Positions 9,176 through 18,557 of a stretch of DNA of 55,448 bases are shown piece after piece (position 1 is the first letter of the stretch; each line of letters starts with the position of its first letter). The stretch spans positions 1 to 55,448 of the forward strand of contig NZ_LDJG01000016.1 of assembly GCF_001431425.1 (NCBI RefSeq), written 5' to 3'. A program made the translations under genes and the position numbers. The DNA comes from Stenotrophomonas nitritireducens (GTDB lineage Bacteria; Pseudomonadota; Gammaproteobacteria; Xanthomonadales; Xanthomonadaceae). Under the pieces are notes generated by a model. It ran no database searches, had not been told where the DNA came from, and was given only the letters and a program-made list of their open reading frames with translations.

Positions 9176-10069
9176 TCAGTCCGGCTCGGCGGGGCTGCGC
9201 CGTTTCGCGCGCGGGTGCGCGGCGTCGTAGACCTTGGCCAGGTGCTGGAAATCCAGGTGCGTGTAGATCTGGGTGGTGGCGATGTCGGCGTGGCCGAGCA
9301 GTTCCTGCACGCCGCGCAGGTCGCCGGAGGATTCCAGGATGTGGCTGGCGAAACTGTGCCGCAGCATGTGCGGGTGCACGTGCTTGAACAGCCCCTGCCG
9401 CTGCGCCAGCTGCCGGATGCGGATCTGCACCGCGCGCTGGCTGATCGCGCCGCCGCCGCGCCCCGGGAACACCGGCTTGTCGGTGCCGCCACCGCTGTCC
9501 TTGCGCCACGCCTGCAACGCCGCCATGGCGTGCGAGCCGACTGGCACGGTGCGCTCGCGGTTGCCCTTGCCGCGCACCAGCACCATCGCGCTGGCCAGGT
9601 CGAGATCGCGCCAGCGCAGCGCGCACAGCTCGCTCAGGCGCAGGCCGGAGGAATAGAACAGTTCCAGCAGCGCGCGGTCGCGCAGGCCCAGCGGCGCATC
9701 GGTCGGCAGTTCGACCAGTTGCACCGCTTCGTCGGCATCGAGCACCTGCGGCAGCTTGCGCGGCGCCTTCGGCGCGCGCAGTCCGGCCGCCGGGCTGCTG
9801 TCGATCGCGCCATTTTTCAGCAGCCAGGCGTAGAAGCTGCGGATCGCCGACAGGCGCCGCTGCAGGCTGCGCGGCGACAAGCCACGCCTGTGCCCGGCGG
9901 CGATGAACTCGCGCAACTGGTCGGTCGCCAGCGCGCGTGGTGCGCCGGCGCCCTGCGCGTCGCACCACTGCGCCAGCGCGGTGAGGTCACGCCGGTAGGC
10001 GTCGAGCGTATGCGCCGACATGCGCCGCTCGACCTGCAGGTAGGAAAGAAACGCTTCGACGGCGTCCAT
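9176..10069 (-). CDS. xerC: Tyrosine recombinase XerC
   Basis: Site-specific recombinase that acts with XerD at dif to resolve chromosome dimers. The 297-residue protein has the N-terminal SAM-like core-binding domain (residues 1-85) and a C-terminal catalytic domain. The catalytic set is visible: Arg in SSGLRLSELCALRW, HxxR in HPHMLRHSFASHIL, His in LLGHADIATTQIYTH, with the nucleophilic Tyr in IYTH. Position in the dapF-DUF484-xerC operon is the same as in E. coli and Pseudomonas, which distinguishes it from XerD. The gene follows the DUF484 gene after 13 bp. Confidence 0.95.
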   Translation of the reverse strand: MDAVEAFLSYLQVERRMSAHTLDAYRRDLTALAQWCDAQGAGAPRALATDQLREFIAAGHRRGLSPRSLQRRLSAIRSFYAWLLKNGAIDSSPAAGLRAPKAPRKLPQVLDADEAVQLVELPTDAPLGLRDRALLELFYSSGLRLSELCALRWRDLDLASAMVLVRGKGNRERTVPVGSHAMAALQAWRKDSGGGTDKPVFPGRGGGAISQRAVQIRIRQLAQRQGLFKHVHPHMLRHSFASHILESSGDLRGVQELLGHADIATTQIYTHLDFQHLAKVYDAAHPRAKRRSPAEPD

Positions 10070-10082
10070 CGCCGCTTACGCC

Positions 10083-10760
10083 TCAGCCGCCGCGGAAGCG
10101 CTGCAGCGCCACCACCAGCGACTCGCCCATCATGCGCAGGAACAGCGTGCCCATCCCGGGATAGAAGCGGTTCGGATCGTGGCTGCCGACCGCGATCAGG
10201 CCGACGCCCGGCAGCGGCAACAGCGCGGTGGACAGCACCTCGCCGACACGCTCGGCGTACAGCACCTCGTTCTTCTCCGGCTGCAGGCGGCCGCAGATCG
10301 GCTCGCCGTCCTGCAGGCAATCGTGGAACGGCGCCAGCCGCGCATCGCCGGAAGCGATGACCTGCAGCCACGGCGCCTGTTCCAGCTCCGGCACCGGCTG
10401 CAGGCTGACGATGCGCACCAGGTCGCCGGCGAAATCCTCTTCCAGCGAGGCGGCCATCGCGCGCAGCGTGTCGGCGGCGCTGGTCTGCCGCATCAATGCC
10501 AGGGTCAGCTGGTGGGTGCGGACCGCCAGGCGCTCGTTGACCTGCGCGTTGACGCCCAGGTCGGCCAGCCGCCGCGACAGCTCGCGGTTCTTGTCGCGCA
10601 GCACTTCCAGCTGGTAGCTGGCCAGCGACGCGGTCGGGCCGTCGTCGCGCGGCACCACCAGGGTCAGCGCCAGGTCGGGGAACTGCTTGAGGAAGCCGGG
10701 ATGGCGCCGCAGCCAGGCCGCGACTTCATGGGCGCCGATTTTCTCCAGGGTGTCGTTCAT
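10083..10760 (-). CDS. DUF484 family protein
   Basis: Protein of 225 residues with a DUF484 architecture. An N-terminal helical segment carries the family motif [18 protein letters not shown], and a GAF-like domain fills the rest. The gene sits between dapF and xerC in many gammaproteobacteria, but its function is unknown. The ATG at 10760 overlaps the dapF stop (ATGA), implying translational coupling. An upstream extension lies inside dapF and is rejected. Confidence 0.9.
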   Translation of the reverse strand: MNDTLEKIGAHEVAAWLRRHPGFLKQFPDLALTLVVPRDDGPTASLASYQLEVLRDKNRELSRRLADLGVNAQVNERLAVRTHQLTLALMRQTSAADTLRAMAASLEEDFAGDLVRIVSLQPVPELEQAPWLQVIASGDARLAPFHDCLQDGEPICGRLQPEKNEVLYAERVGEVLSTALLPLPGVGLIAVGSHDPNRFYPGMGTLFLRMMGESLVVALQRFRGG

Positions 10761-11608
10761 CCCATCCACTCTCCATCGAATACGAAGGCCGCCGGGCCGG
10801 ACATCACGATCTGCGCGTCGTCGGCCGGCCATTGGATGCGCAGCTCGCCGCCGGGCAGCGACACCACCGCGTCGCGCGCCAGCCGTCCGCGCTGCATCAG
10901 CACCACCGCCGCGGCGCAGGCGCCGCTGCCGCAGGCCAGGGTTTCGCCGACGCCACGCTCGAACACGCGCAGGCGCACGTGGCCATTGTCCAGCACCTGG
11001 GCGAAACCGACGTTCACCGACTCCGGGAACGAAGCGTGCTGCTGCAGCAGCGGCCCCATCCGCTCCACCGGCGCCGCGTCGATCAGGCCGACCTCCAGCA
11101 CCGCGTGCGGGTTGCCCATCGATACCGCACCGAAGCGAACGTTCTCGCCCTGCAGCGGCACCACGTATTCGTCGCGGGCGCGCGGGAAACCGATCAGCGG
11201 GATCTGCGCCGGTTCGAATTCCGGCTGCCCCATCGCCACGGCGTAATGCCCGCCGTCCAGCCGGCGCACCGCATGCGTGCGCAGCGGGCTGTCGATCAGG
11301 AATTCATCGCCCTGCGCCGCGCCGTCGCGCACCAGCCAGGCGGCCACGCAGCGCGCGCCGTTGCCGCACTGCTGCGAGGTGGAGCCGTCGGAGTTCCAGA
11401 TGCGATAGGACGCCACCGAAGCGGCATCGCGCGGCGGCTCGATGGTCAGGATCTGGTCGCAGCCGACGCCGCGATGCCGGTCGGCGATGCGCGCGGCCAG
11501 GTCCACATCCGGCGGCGGCGTACCGTCGCGCAGGTCCAGCACCACGAAATCGTTGCCGGCGCCATGCATCTTGGTGAAACGCAGGCGCGGTGCCGCCGGC
11601 CTATTCAT
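10757..11608 (-). CDS. dapF: Diaminopimelate epimerase
   Basis: PLP-independent racemase converting LL- to meso-diaminopimelate for lysine and peptidoglycan synthesis in the cytoplasm. The 283-residue length is typical. Both catalytic cysteines are present, in [12 protein letters not shown] and [13 protein letters not shown], as is the N-terminal motif [13 protein letters not shown]. The start overlaps the end of lptM by 8 bp, and the stop overlaps the DUF484 start by 4 bp, so the genes form a tightly coupled operon. Confidence 0.97.
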   Translation of the reverse strand: MNRPAAPRLRFTKMHGAGNDFVVLDLRDGTPPPDVDLAARIADRHRGVGCDQILTIEPPRDAASVASYRIWNSDGSTSQQCGNGARCVAAWLVRDGAAQGDEFLIDSPLRTHAVRRLDGGHYAVAMGQPEFEPAQIPLIGFPRARDEYVVPLQGENVRFGAVSMGNPHAVLEVGLIDAAPVERMGPLLQQHASFPESVNVGFAQVLDNGHVRLRVFERGVGETLACGSGACAAAVVLMQRGRLARDAVVSLPGGELRIQWPADDAQIVMSGPAAFVFDGEWMG

Positions 11609-11816
11609 GATCGTGGCCGTCGGCCTTCTGGTCCTGTGCCTGATTGCCGGCTCCGGATTGGCCGACGGGCGGCGCGTCGGCCGGCTTCACTTCCTGCTCT
11701 TCCACCGGTACCGGCTTCTGCGGCATCACCAGCGGCCCCTTGTTGCCGCAGGCGGTGAGGACCAGCAGCGCGCTTGCGGCTGCAACGAGCATCAGGGGAC
11801 GGGACGTCTTGTTCAT
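11601..11816 (-). CDS. lptM: LptM-like lipoprotein (YifL family)
   Basis: Small lipoprotein of 71 residues. The signal peptide [20 protein letters not shown] is followed by the lipobox LTAC, then [13 protein letters not shown], which is the conserved LptM/YifL motif. In E. coli LptM assists maturation of the LptDE LPS translocon. The tail is Glu/Asp/His-rich and poorly conserved. The position directly upstream of dapF is the same as in E. coli. I chose ATG 11816; longer frames lack a signal peptide at the N-terminus. Confidence 0.88.
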   Translation of the reverse strand: MNKTSRPLMLVAAASALLVLTACGNKGPLVMPQKPVPVEEQEVKPADAPPVGQSGAGNQAQDQKADGHDHE

Positions 11817-11910
11817 GGCCCGAGTATAGCCACTGGCATGCAGGGCCGGCCGCGGCTGGCGGCCTCGGCCATGCCGGCGATTCATCAACACTCCCCGCCA
11901 GTGGCCGGCA

Positions 11911-12315
11911 TCACGCCTGCGGCGGCAGCGGGCGCGTCCACAGCCAGGCGCAGACGCAGGCCATGCTGCCGATCGAGAACCATTTCACCCAGGCCAGCGG
12001 TACGCACCAGAGCATGATCAGCGCGCAGGCCAGCATGGTCGCGGTGGCCATCCACTTGCCCTTGCGGCTGACCGCGCCGTGCGCCTGCCAGTCGGCGATG
12101 GCCTTGCCGAAGCGTGGGTGGGTCAGCAGCCAGCGGTGCAGGCGCTCGGAACCGCGCGAGGCGGCCCAGGCCGAGATCAACACGAACACCGTGGTCGGCA
12201 GCCCCGGCACGAAGATGCCGACGATGCCCACGCCGAGGCTGGTGTAGGCCAGCAGCCACCAGGCCCAGCGCAGGCGCACCGGGCGTGGCTCCGGGGGCGT
12301 TGACGGTTCCGGCAT
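11911..12315 (-). CDS. DUF454 (YbaN-like) inner-membrane protein
   Basis: Membrane protein of 134 residues. The signature WWLLAYTSLGVGIVGIFVPG followed by LPTTVFVLISAWAASRGSERLHRWLLTHP is characteristic of DUF454/YbaN. Two further hydrophobic segments follow near residues 90-125. Function is unknown. The ATG at 12315 is preferred because the longer upstream frame runs into the peptidase gene. It lies 14 bp downstream of the oligopeptidase gene and is probably cotranscribed with it. Confidence 0.85.
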   Translation of the reverse strand: MPEPSTPPEPRPVRLRWAWWLLAYTSLGVGIVGIFVPGLPTTVFVLISAWAASRGSERLHRWLLTHPRFGKAIADWQAHGAVSRKGKWMATATMLACALIMLWCVPLAWVKWFSIGSMACVCAWLWTRPLPPQA

Positions 12316-12329
12316 GGGCGCGGGCGCCG

Positions 12330-14438
12330 TCAGTGCGCCACGTCCAGCTGCGACAGCACGAACGCGTAGGACTCGGCCAGCTCGTGGTAGCGCTGGAAAC
12401 GGCCGGACTTGCCGCCGTGGCCGGCCTCCATGTTGGTGCGGAACACGATGGGATGCGTGCCGGTGTTGACGTCGCGCAGGCGCGCCACCCACTTGGCCGG
12501 CTCCCAGTACTGCACCTGCGAATCCCACAGGCCGGTGCCGACGAACAGTGCCGGATAGGCCTGCGCGCGCACGTTGTCGTACGGCGAATAGCCGAGCATG
12601 TAGTCGTAGTACGGCTTCTGCTCCGGGTTGCCCCATTCGTCGTACTCGTTGGTGGTCAGCGGGATGCTGGCGTCGAGCATGGTGGTGACCACGTCCACGA
12701 ACGGCACCTGCGCCACCATCACCCGGTAGTCGCCCGGCGCCTGGTTGGCGACCGCGCCCATCAGCAGGCCGCCGGCGCTGCCGCCGGACGCGGCCACGCG
12801 GTCCTTCGCCGCCCAGCCCTGCGCCACCAGCGCGCGGGTGACGTCGATGAAGTCGTTGAAGGTATTCTGCTTGTGCAGCAGCTTGCCGTCCTCGTACCAG
12901 TGGCGACCCATCTCCTCGCCGCCGCGGATGTGGGCGATGGCGTAGACCATGCCACGGTCGAGCAGGCTGACCACGCTCTGGTTGAAGTACGGATCCATCG
13001 ACATGCCATAGCTGCCGTAGGCGTACTGGTACAGCGCGGCGCTGCCGTCCTTCTTGAAACCCTTTTTATAGACCAGCGACACCGGCACCTTCGCGCCGTC
13101 GCGCGCCGCCACCCACACGCGCTCGGTCTGGTACAGCGACGGGTCGTAGCCGATCACCGGCTGCTGCTTGAGCTGGCGGCGCTCGCCGGTCTTCACGTTG
13201 AGCTCGTAGGTGGTGGCCGGCGTGGTCAGCGAGGTGTAGCTGTAGCGCAGCCAGTCGGTCTCCGGCTCGGCGTTGACCGACAGGCCCATCGAATACGCCG
13301 GTTCGTCGGCCTTGACCAGTTCGCTGCGGCCGTCGGCGAACAGCAGGCGCACGCGCTCCAGCGCCTCGGCGCGTTCGGCGATGGCGGTATAGCCGTCGAA
13401 CAGCTCGAAGCCTTCCACCAGCACCTGCGGATCGTGCTTCACCCAGTCCTGCCACTGCGCGCGTGCGGTGGCGCCGTCCGCCGCGGTGACCAGCTTGAAG
13501 TTGGTCGCGCCATCGGCATTGGTGCGGATCACCCAGCGGCCGTCGAAATGGTCGGCGTCGTATTCCACGTCGCGCGCGCGCGGCGCCAGCACGGTGAACA
13601 CGGCCGGGTCGGCGGCCGGCGCATAGCGCAGCTCCGAGGACACGGTGCTGTCCACGCCGATGGTGATGTAGCGGTCGTCGCGGGTGCGGCCCACGCCCAT
13701 GTAGAAGCTGTCGTCGTCTTCCTCGTAGACCAGCGCATCGCTGCTGGCCGGCGTGCCCAGCACGTGCTTCTTCACCCGCACGGTGAGCAGGGTCTCCGGG
13801 TCGTTCTCGACGTAGAACAGGGTGCGGTTGTCGTCGGCCCACACCACGTTCGGCGACACGCCCTGGATCACGTCCGGCAGCAGTTCACCGGTGGCGAGGT
13901 CCTTGAACCGGATCGCGTACTGGCGGCGGCCGACGTCATCCTCGGCCCAGGCCAGCAGGCGGTTGTCCTGGCTCACTTCCATGTCGTCGACGGCGAAATA
14001 GCCCTTGCCCTCGGCCATGGCGTTCAGGTCCAGCAGCACTTCCTCAGGCGCCTGCATGTCGCCCTTGCGGCGGGCGTGCACCGGGTAGTCCTTGCCGGTC
14101 TCGTAGCGGGTGTAGTACCAGTAGCCGCGCTCGCGGTACGGCACGCTGGCGTCGTCCTGCTTGATGCGGCCGACGATCTCGGCGTAGAGCGTCTCCTCCA
14201 GCGGTTTGAGCGGCGCCATCAGCGCGTCGGTGTAGGCGTTCTCGGCAGTGAGGTAGGCCAGCATCGCCGGGTCCTTGCGCTCGTCGTCGCGCAGCCAGTA
14301 GTACTCGTCCTGGCGGACCGCGCCGAACGGCGCCTTGACCGGGTGGGGACGCTTTTCGGCATCGGGCGGAACGGGCGGGGTGGCGACGGCGGTATTCATC
14401 ATCAGGCTTGCGACCAACAGGCAAAGGGCGGGTTTCAT
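12330..14438 (-). CDS. ptrB: Oligopeptidase B-like S9 peptidase, exported
   Basis: Serine oligopeptidase of 702 residues, probably cutting short peptides after Lys or Arg. It has an N-terminal beta-propeller and a C-terminal alpha/beta-hydrolase domain. The catalytic Ser lies in AASGGSAGGLLMGAVAN, and the His in NMEAGHGGKSGR. The S9A motif HIRGGEEMGRHWYEDGKL is present. The start MKPALCLLVASLMMNTAVA looks like a cleavable signal peptide, so the protein is probably periplasmic, whereas classic E. coli oligopeptidase B is cytoplasmic. The substrate preference is inferred from family similarity only. Confidence 0.88.
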   Translation of the reverse strand: MKPALCLLVASLMMNTAVATPPVPPDAEKRPHPVKAPFGAVRQDEYYWLRDDERKDPAMLAYLTAENAYTDALMAPLKPLEETLYAEIVGRIKQDDASVPYRERGYWYYTRYETGKDYPVHARRKGDMQAPEEVLLDLNAMAEGKGYFAVDDMEVSQDNRLLAWAEDDVGRRQYAIRFKDLATGELLPDVIQGVSPNVVWADDNRTLFYVENDPETLLTVRVKKHVLGTPASSDALVYEEDDDSFYMGVGRTRDDRYITIGVDSTVSSELRYAPAADPAVFTVLAPRARDVEYDADHFDGRWVIRTNADGATNFKLVTAADGATARAQWQDWVKHDPQVLVEGFELFDGYTAIAERAEALERVRLLFADGRSELVKADEPAYSMGLSVNAEPETDWLRYSYTSLTTPATTYELNVKTGERRQLKQQPVIGYDPSLYQTERVWVAARDGAKVPVSLVYKKGFKKDGSAALYQYAYGSYGMSMDPYFNQSVVSLLDRGMVYAIAHIRGGEEMGRHWYEDGKLLHKQNTFNDFIDVTRALVAQGWAAKDRVAASGGSAGGLLMGAVANQAPGDYRVMVAQVPFVDVVTTMLDASIPLTTNEYDEWGNPEQKPYYDYMLGYSPYDNVRAQAYPALFVGTGLWDSQVQYWEPAKWVARLRDVNTGTHPIVFRTNMEAGHGGKSGRFQRYHELAESYAFVLSQLDVAH

Positions 14439-14533
14439 GGCACGGGCTCCGTGGACGACACGCTGCCGCCCGGGCGATGGCCGACAGTGTGCCATGGGAG
14501 CGCAGGCCACCCGACTGCGGCGGGCGGCCTATG

Positions 14534-15748
14534 ATGTCGGCGATGAACGCCCCCGCCCCCACGCCGTCCGGCTACAGCCGGCGCAGCCACGAAATCGCCC
14601 CGTTCCACGTCATGTCGCTGCTGGCGCGCGCCAACGCGCTGGAACAGGCCGGCTTCGATGTGATCCACCTGGAGATCGGCGAGCCCGATTTCACCACCGC
14701 CGAGCCCATCGTGCGCGCCGGCCAGGCCGCGCTGGCCGCCGGCCATACCCGCTACACCGCCGCGCGCGGGCTGCCGGCGCTGCGCCAGGCCATCGCCGGC
14801 TTCTACCGCAGCCGCCATCGGCTGGACATCGACCCCGAGCGCATCCTGGTCACGCCCGGCGGCTCGGGCGCCCTGCTGCTGGCCTCCAGCCTGCTGGTCG
14901 ACCCCGGCCGGCACTGGCTGCTGGCCGATCCCGGCTATCCCTGCAACCGCCATTTCCTGCGGCTGGTGGAAGGCGCCGCGCAACTGGTCCCGGTCGGCCC
15001 GGACAGCGGCTACCAGCTCACCCCGGAGCTGGTCGAGCGGCACTGGAACGCCGCCAGCGTCGGCGCGCTGGTCGCCTCGCCCGCCAACCCCACCGGCACC
15101 ACGCTCGATGCCGCGCAGCTGGCCGCCCTGTCGGCCGCGCTGAAAGCGCGCGGCGGGCACCTGGTGGTGGACGAGATCTACCACGGCCTGACCTATGGCT
15201 TCGACGCGCCCAGCGTGCTGGAAGTGGACGACGAGGCCTTCGTGCTGAACAGCTTCTCCAAGTACTTCGGCATGACCGGCTGGCGGCTGGGCTGGCTGGT
15301 GGCGCCGCAGCGCGCGGTTCCCGAACTGGAGAAGCTGGCGCAGAACCTGTACATCAGCGCGCCGTCGATGGCCCAGCACGCGGCGCTGGCCTGCTTCGAG
15401 CCGGAGACCATCGCGGTCTTCGAGCAGCGCCGCGAGCAGTTCCGCCAGCGCCGCGACTACCTGCTGCCGGCGCTGCGCGCACTGGGGTTCCGCATCGACG
15501 TCGAACCGCAGGGCGCGTTCTACCTGTACTGCGACGTGAGCGCATTCACCGACGACGCGCAGGCGTTCTGTGCGCATTTCCTGGAAACCGAGCACGTGGC
15601 GTTCACGCCCGGGCTGGACTTCGGCCATCACCGCGCAGGCCAGCACGTGCGCATCGCCTATACCCAGGAGGTGGCGCGGCTGCAGGAAGCGGTGGCGCGG
15701 ATCGGGCGTGGGCTGGAGAGCTGGGGACAGGTCATCGCTTCGCGCTGA
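14534..15748 (+). CDS. PLP-dependent aminotransferase, class I/II fold
   Basis: Fold-type I aminotransferase of about 404 residues, related to aspartate/aromatic aminotransferases. The PLP-binding Lys lies in SFSKYFGMTGWRLGW. The motifs LEIGEPDFTT, SPANPTGT and VDEIYHGLTYG (cofactor Asp and Tyr) are clear, and the substrate-carboxylate Arg is in GQHVRIAY. The amino-acid substrate cannot be assigned. ATG is possible at 14531, 14534 or 14543; I use 14534. It is divergent from the oligopeptidase B gene, with overlapping upstream regions. Confidence 0.88.
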   Translation: MSAMNAPAPTPSGYSRRSHEIAPFHVMSLLARANALEQAGFDVIHLEIGEPDFTTAEPIVRAGQAALAAGHTRYTAARGLPALRQAIAGFYRSRHRLDIDPERILVTPGGSGALLLASSLLVDPGRHWLLADPGYPCNRHFLRLVEGAAQLVPVGPDSGYQLTPELVERHWNAASVGALVASPANPTGTTLDAAQLAALSAALKARGGHLVVDEIYHGLTYGFDAPSVLEVDDEAFVLNSFSKYFGMTGWRLGWLVAPQRAVPELEKLAQNLYISAPSMAQHAALACFEPETIAVFEQRREQFRQRRDYLLPALRALGFRIDVEPQGAFYLYCDVSAFTDDAQAFCAHFLETEHVAFTPGLDFGHHRAGQHVRIAYTQEVARLQEAVARIGRGLESWGQVIASR

Positions 15749-15902
15749 CACCCCACGATTCGCGCTGCAAACCGCGGGCCCCGTCTTTCGCTTGCCGCAC
15801 CCCGCGCCTTCGGCGCGCCCCCTGACCCGGGGGGCTTTCCTCCAGATACATCCTGGTAGTGCCTGCAGTTTTTCCGGAGCGAGGAGATTTTCTCCCTCCA
15901 AA

Positions 15903-15932
15903 CGACAACGCCGCCTTGCGGCGGCGTTGTCG
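15903..15932 (-). terminator. Strong hairpin downstream of S9 peptidase
   Basis: A perfect 13-bp stem (15903-15915 with 15920-15932) encloses the loop TTGC. On the minus strand it is followed by a short T run and lies 18 bp past the stop of the S9 peptidase gene. It could also stop readthrough from the convergent aminotransferase gene. The rest of the 200-bp gap shows no gene. Confidence 0.7.
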
Positions 15933-15949
15933 CCTGCATCCTGTTGCTG

Positions 15950-18049
15950 TCACTTCCTGCTGAGCTGCTCCCACAGGAAGCTGTAGGCCAGCGCCGACAT
16001 GTGCGCGGCCTGCGCATTGTTCGCCGCGCCGCCGTGGCCGCCTTCGATGTTCTCGTAGTAGGTCACGTTCTTGCCGGCGTCGATCATCTTGGCCGCCATC
16101 TTGCGGGCATGGCCCGGATGCACGCGGTCGTCGCGGGTGGAGGTGGTGAACAGCACCGGCGGGTAATTCTTCTTCGCGTCGAACAGGTGGTACGGCGAGA
16201 AGGTCTTGATGAACTCCCAGTCGGCCGTGTCCGGGTTGCCGTACTCGGCCATCCACGAGGCGCCGGCCAGCAGGTGGCTGTAGCGCTTCATGTCCAGCAG
16301 CGGCACCTGCACCACCACCGCACCGAACAGCTCCGGGTACTGGGTGAGCATGTTGCCGGTGAGCAGGCCGCCGTTGCTGCCGCCCTGCACGCCCAGGTGC
16401 CTGGCCGAGGTGATCCGGCGGCTGACCAGGTCCTGCGCCACCGCCGCCATGTCCTCGTAGGCCTTGTGGCGGTTCTGCTTCAGCGCCGCCTGGTGCCAGC
16501 GCGGGCCGTACTCGCCGCCGCCGCGGATGTTGGCCACGACGTACACGCCGCCCTTGTCCAGCCACGCACGGCCCATGCCGCCGGAGTAGGACGGGGTCAG
16601 CGAGATCTCGAAGCCGCCGTAGCCATACAGCAGGGTCGGGTTGGAACCGTCCAGCTTCATCGCCTTGTCGTGCACCACGAAGTACGGCACGCGGGTGCCG
16701 TCCTTGCTGGTGGCGAAGTGCTGCTCGATCACCTTGCCGCTGGCATCGAAGAACGCCGGCATGGTCTTGAGCACTTCCGGCTGCTGGCCGATCTGCGCCA
16801 GGGCCAGCGTGGTCGGGGTCAGGTAGTCGGTGACGGTCATCCACACCGCATCGCTTTCGTCCGGGTCCACTGCACCGACACCGATGGTGCCGAACGCCGG
16901 GGCGCCGGTGAAGTCGCTGCGGGTCCAGCCATCGGCACCGTGCGTCAGCACCTGCAGGCGGTTCTTGACGTCGTCCAGCACGTTCAGCACGACATAGTTC
17001 TTCGTCCACACCGCGCCGGCCAGCGAGGTGGTGTCGGTCGGCGCGAACAGCACGTCGAACTCGCGCTTGCCGGCCATGAAGTCGTCGAACTTCGTCGCCA
17101 GCAGCGAGCCGGCGGCATAGGTCCTGCCGCCCACGGTCCACGGCTCGCGCAGTTCCAGGGTCAGCCATTGGCGGCGCACGGCCTTCTCGGCCGAGTTCGG
17201 CGCGTCGATCTTCGTCAACGCGCCATCGGCGCCGATCAGGAACAATTCGTTGTTGTAGAAGGCGATGGTGCGGCTGACGAAGTCGTGCTCGAAGCCCGGC
17301 GTGTCGTCATGCATCGCCGCGATGTACATGTCCTCCGGCGTGCCCTCGTACACCGGGGTGGCCGCGGACATCGGCGTGCCGCGCTTCCAGCGCTTGACCA
17401 CGCGCGGATAACCGGAGGTGGTCATCGTGCCATCGCCGAAATCGGTATAGACGAACACGTTGTCGCGGTCGATCCAGCCCAGGCCGCCCTTGGCTTCCGG
17501 ACGGAAGAAGCCGTCCTTGATCCAGTCCTTCTTCGCGATGTCGAATTCGCGGGTGACGTCGGCATCGGCGCCGCCGCGCGACAGCGCGATCAGGCAGCGG
17601 GTGTATTCCGGGCGCAGGCAGTTGGCGCCGTGCCACACCCAGTTCTCGCCCTCGGCCTTGTTCAGCGCATCCAGGTCCAGCACGGTTTCCCACAGCGGCT
17701 CGGCCTTGCGGTACTCCACCAGCGTGGTGCGGCGCCAGACGCCGCGCTCGTGCTGCTTGTCCTTCCAGAAGTTGTAGTAGTAGTCGCCGATCTTCTCGAC
17801 GCCGGGGATCTTGGCGTCCGAATCCAGCACCTGGCGGATGCCGGCTTCCATCTGCTTGAACTGCGGGCTCTGCGCCAGCCGGGCCTCGGCCTTGGCGTTC
17901 TGCTCCTTCACCCAGGCCAGCGGCTTGTCGCCGGTGACGTCCTCCAGCCAGGCGTACTTGTCCTGGTCGGCGTCAGCGGCCATGACGGCCCCGGACAGGC
18001 TTGCGGAAATCAAACCCGCGGCAAGGCAGGCGGAAGTGAATCGGGACAT
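15950..18049 (-). CDS. Exported prolyl oligopeptidase family (S9A) serine peptidase
   Basis: Peptidase of 699 residues with a clear signal peptide (cleavage near GAVMAADA), so probably periplasmic. A beta-propeller fills roughly residues 70-430. The C-terminal hydrolase domain carries the nucleophile in LGVQGGSNGGLLTGN, the Asp in TSTRDDRVHPGHA, and the His in ENIEGGHGGAANN. The motif NIRGGGEYGPRWHQAALK is typical of prolyl endopeptidases. It is a paralogue of the oligopeptidase B-like gene 1.5 kb away but belongs to a different S9A subgroup. Proline specificity is inferred. Confidence 0.9.
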   Translation of the reverse strand: MSRFTSACLAAGLISASLSGAVMAADADQDKYAWLEDVTGDKPLAWVKEQNAKAEARLAQSPQFKQMEAGIRQVLDSDAKIPGVEKIGDYYYNFWKDKQHERGVWRRTTLVEYRKAEPLWETVLDLDALNKAEGENWVWHGANCLRPEYTRCLIALSRGGADADVTREFDIAKKDWIKDGFFRPEAKGGLGWIDRDNVFVYTDFGDGTMTTSGYPRVVKRWKRGTPMSAATPVYEGTPEDMYIAAMHDDTPGFEHDFVSRTIAFYNNELFLIGADGALTKIDAPNSAEKAVRRQWLTLELREPWTVGGRTYAAGSLLATKFDDFMAGKREFDVLFAPTDTTSLAGAVWTKNYVVLNVLDDVKNRLQVLTHGADGWTRSDFTGAPAFGTIGVGAVDPDESDAVWMTVTDYLTPTTLALAQIGQQPEVLKTMPAFFDASGKVIEQHFATSKDGTRVPYFVVHDKAMKLDGSNPTLLYGYGGFEISLTPSYSGGMGRAWLDKGGVYVVANIRGGGEYGPRWHQAALKQNRHKAYEDMAAVAQDLVSRRITSARHLGVQGGSNGGLLTGNMLTQYPELFGAVVVQVPLLDMKRYSHLLAGASWMAEYGNPDTADWEFIKTFSPYHLFDAKKNYPPVLFTTSTRDDRVHPGHARKMAAKMIDAGKNVTYYENIEGGHGGAANNAQAAHMSALAYSFLWEQLSRK

Positions 18050-18117
18050 GATGGCTCCATGCGGTCATAAGCCGCGAACGCTAGCACAGCGCCGGTGCCG
18101 CCTTCCCCTGTCGAAGG

Positions 18118-18426
18118 TCAGGCCGCCCGCACCGCCGTACCGCGGCGCGGACGGCGCAGGCGCCGGGCCTGCGGCCGTTGCCGGTTGCCCGCCGCCCGTG
18201 GCCGCATGCGCCATGCCGCCGGCAGGCGGAACCGGTACAGCGCCCACCACGCGCTCAGCGGCATGCCCAGCAGCCACAACGGCAGCCAGCCGATCCAGAC
18301 ACTGCTGCCGCGCATCGCCGGCCACACCAGCACCAAGGCCAGCCCGGCAAGCACGGCCTGCCTGACGCAGCGCAACACGCGCGGATCGGGATATTCGACG
18401 GTATTGCTGCGGGACGACTCGGCCAT
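18118..18426 (-). CDS. Small membrane protein of unknown function
   Basis: Predicted protein of 102 residues with two hydrophobic segments, around VRQAVLAGLALVLVWPAM and VWIGWLPLWLLGMPLSAWWAL, and a strongly basic C-terminal tail. The ATG at 18426 has GGAG at a suitable distance, which supports translation. No family is recognised. It sits between the S9 peptidase and the divergent lipocalin gene. The basic tail could be partly an artefact of high GC, so the gene is likely but not certain. Confidence 0.55.
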   Translation of the reverse strand: MAESSRSNTVEYPDPRVLRCVRQAVLAGLALVLVWPAMRGSSVWIGWLPLWLLGMPLSAWWALYRFRLPAAWRMRPRAAGNRQRPQARRLRRPRRGTAVRAA

Positions 18427-18557
18427 GACACGCTCCGGTAACGGGTTCAGGCGCATGCTGCCGGTCGTCCATCTCAGGGGTTGCGACCGGGCATTGACGC
18501 ATCCATCGCCGCCCATCGAACATGCTGGCGTCACCCATCAAGGCGCTCCGCCCCGCA

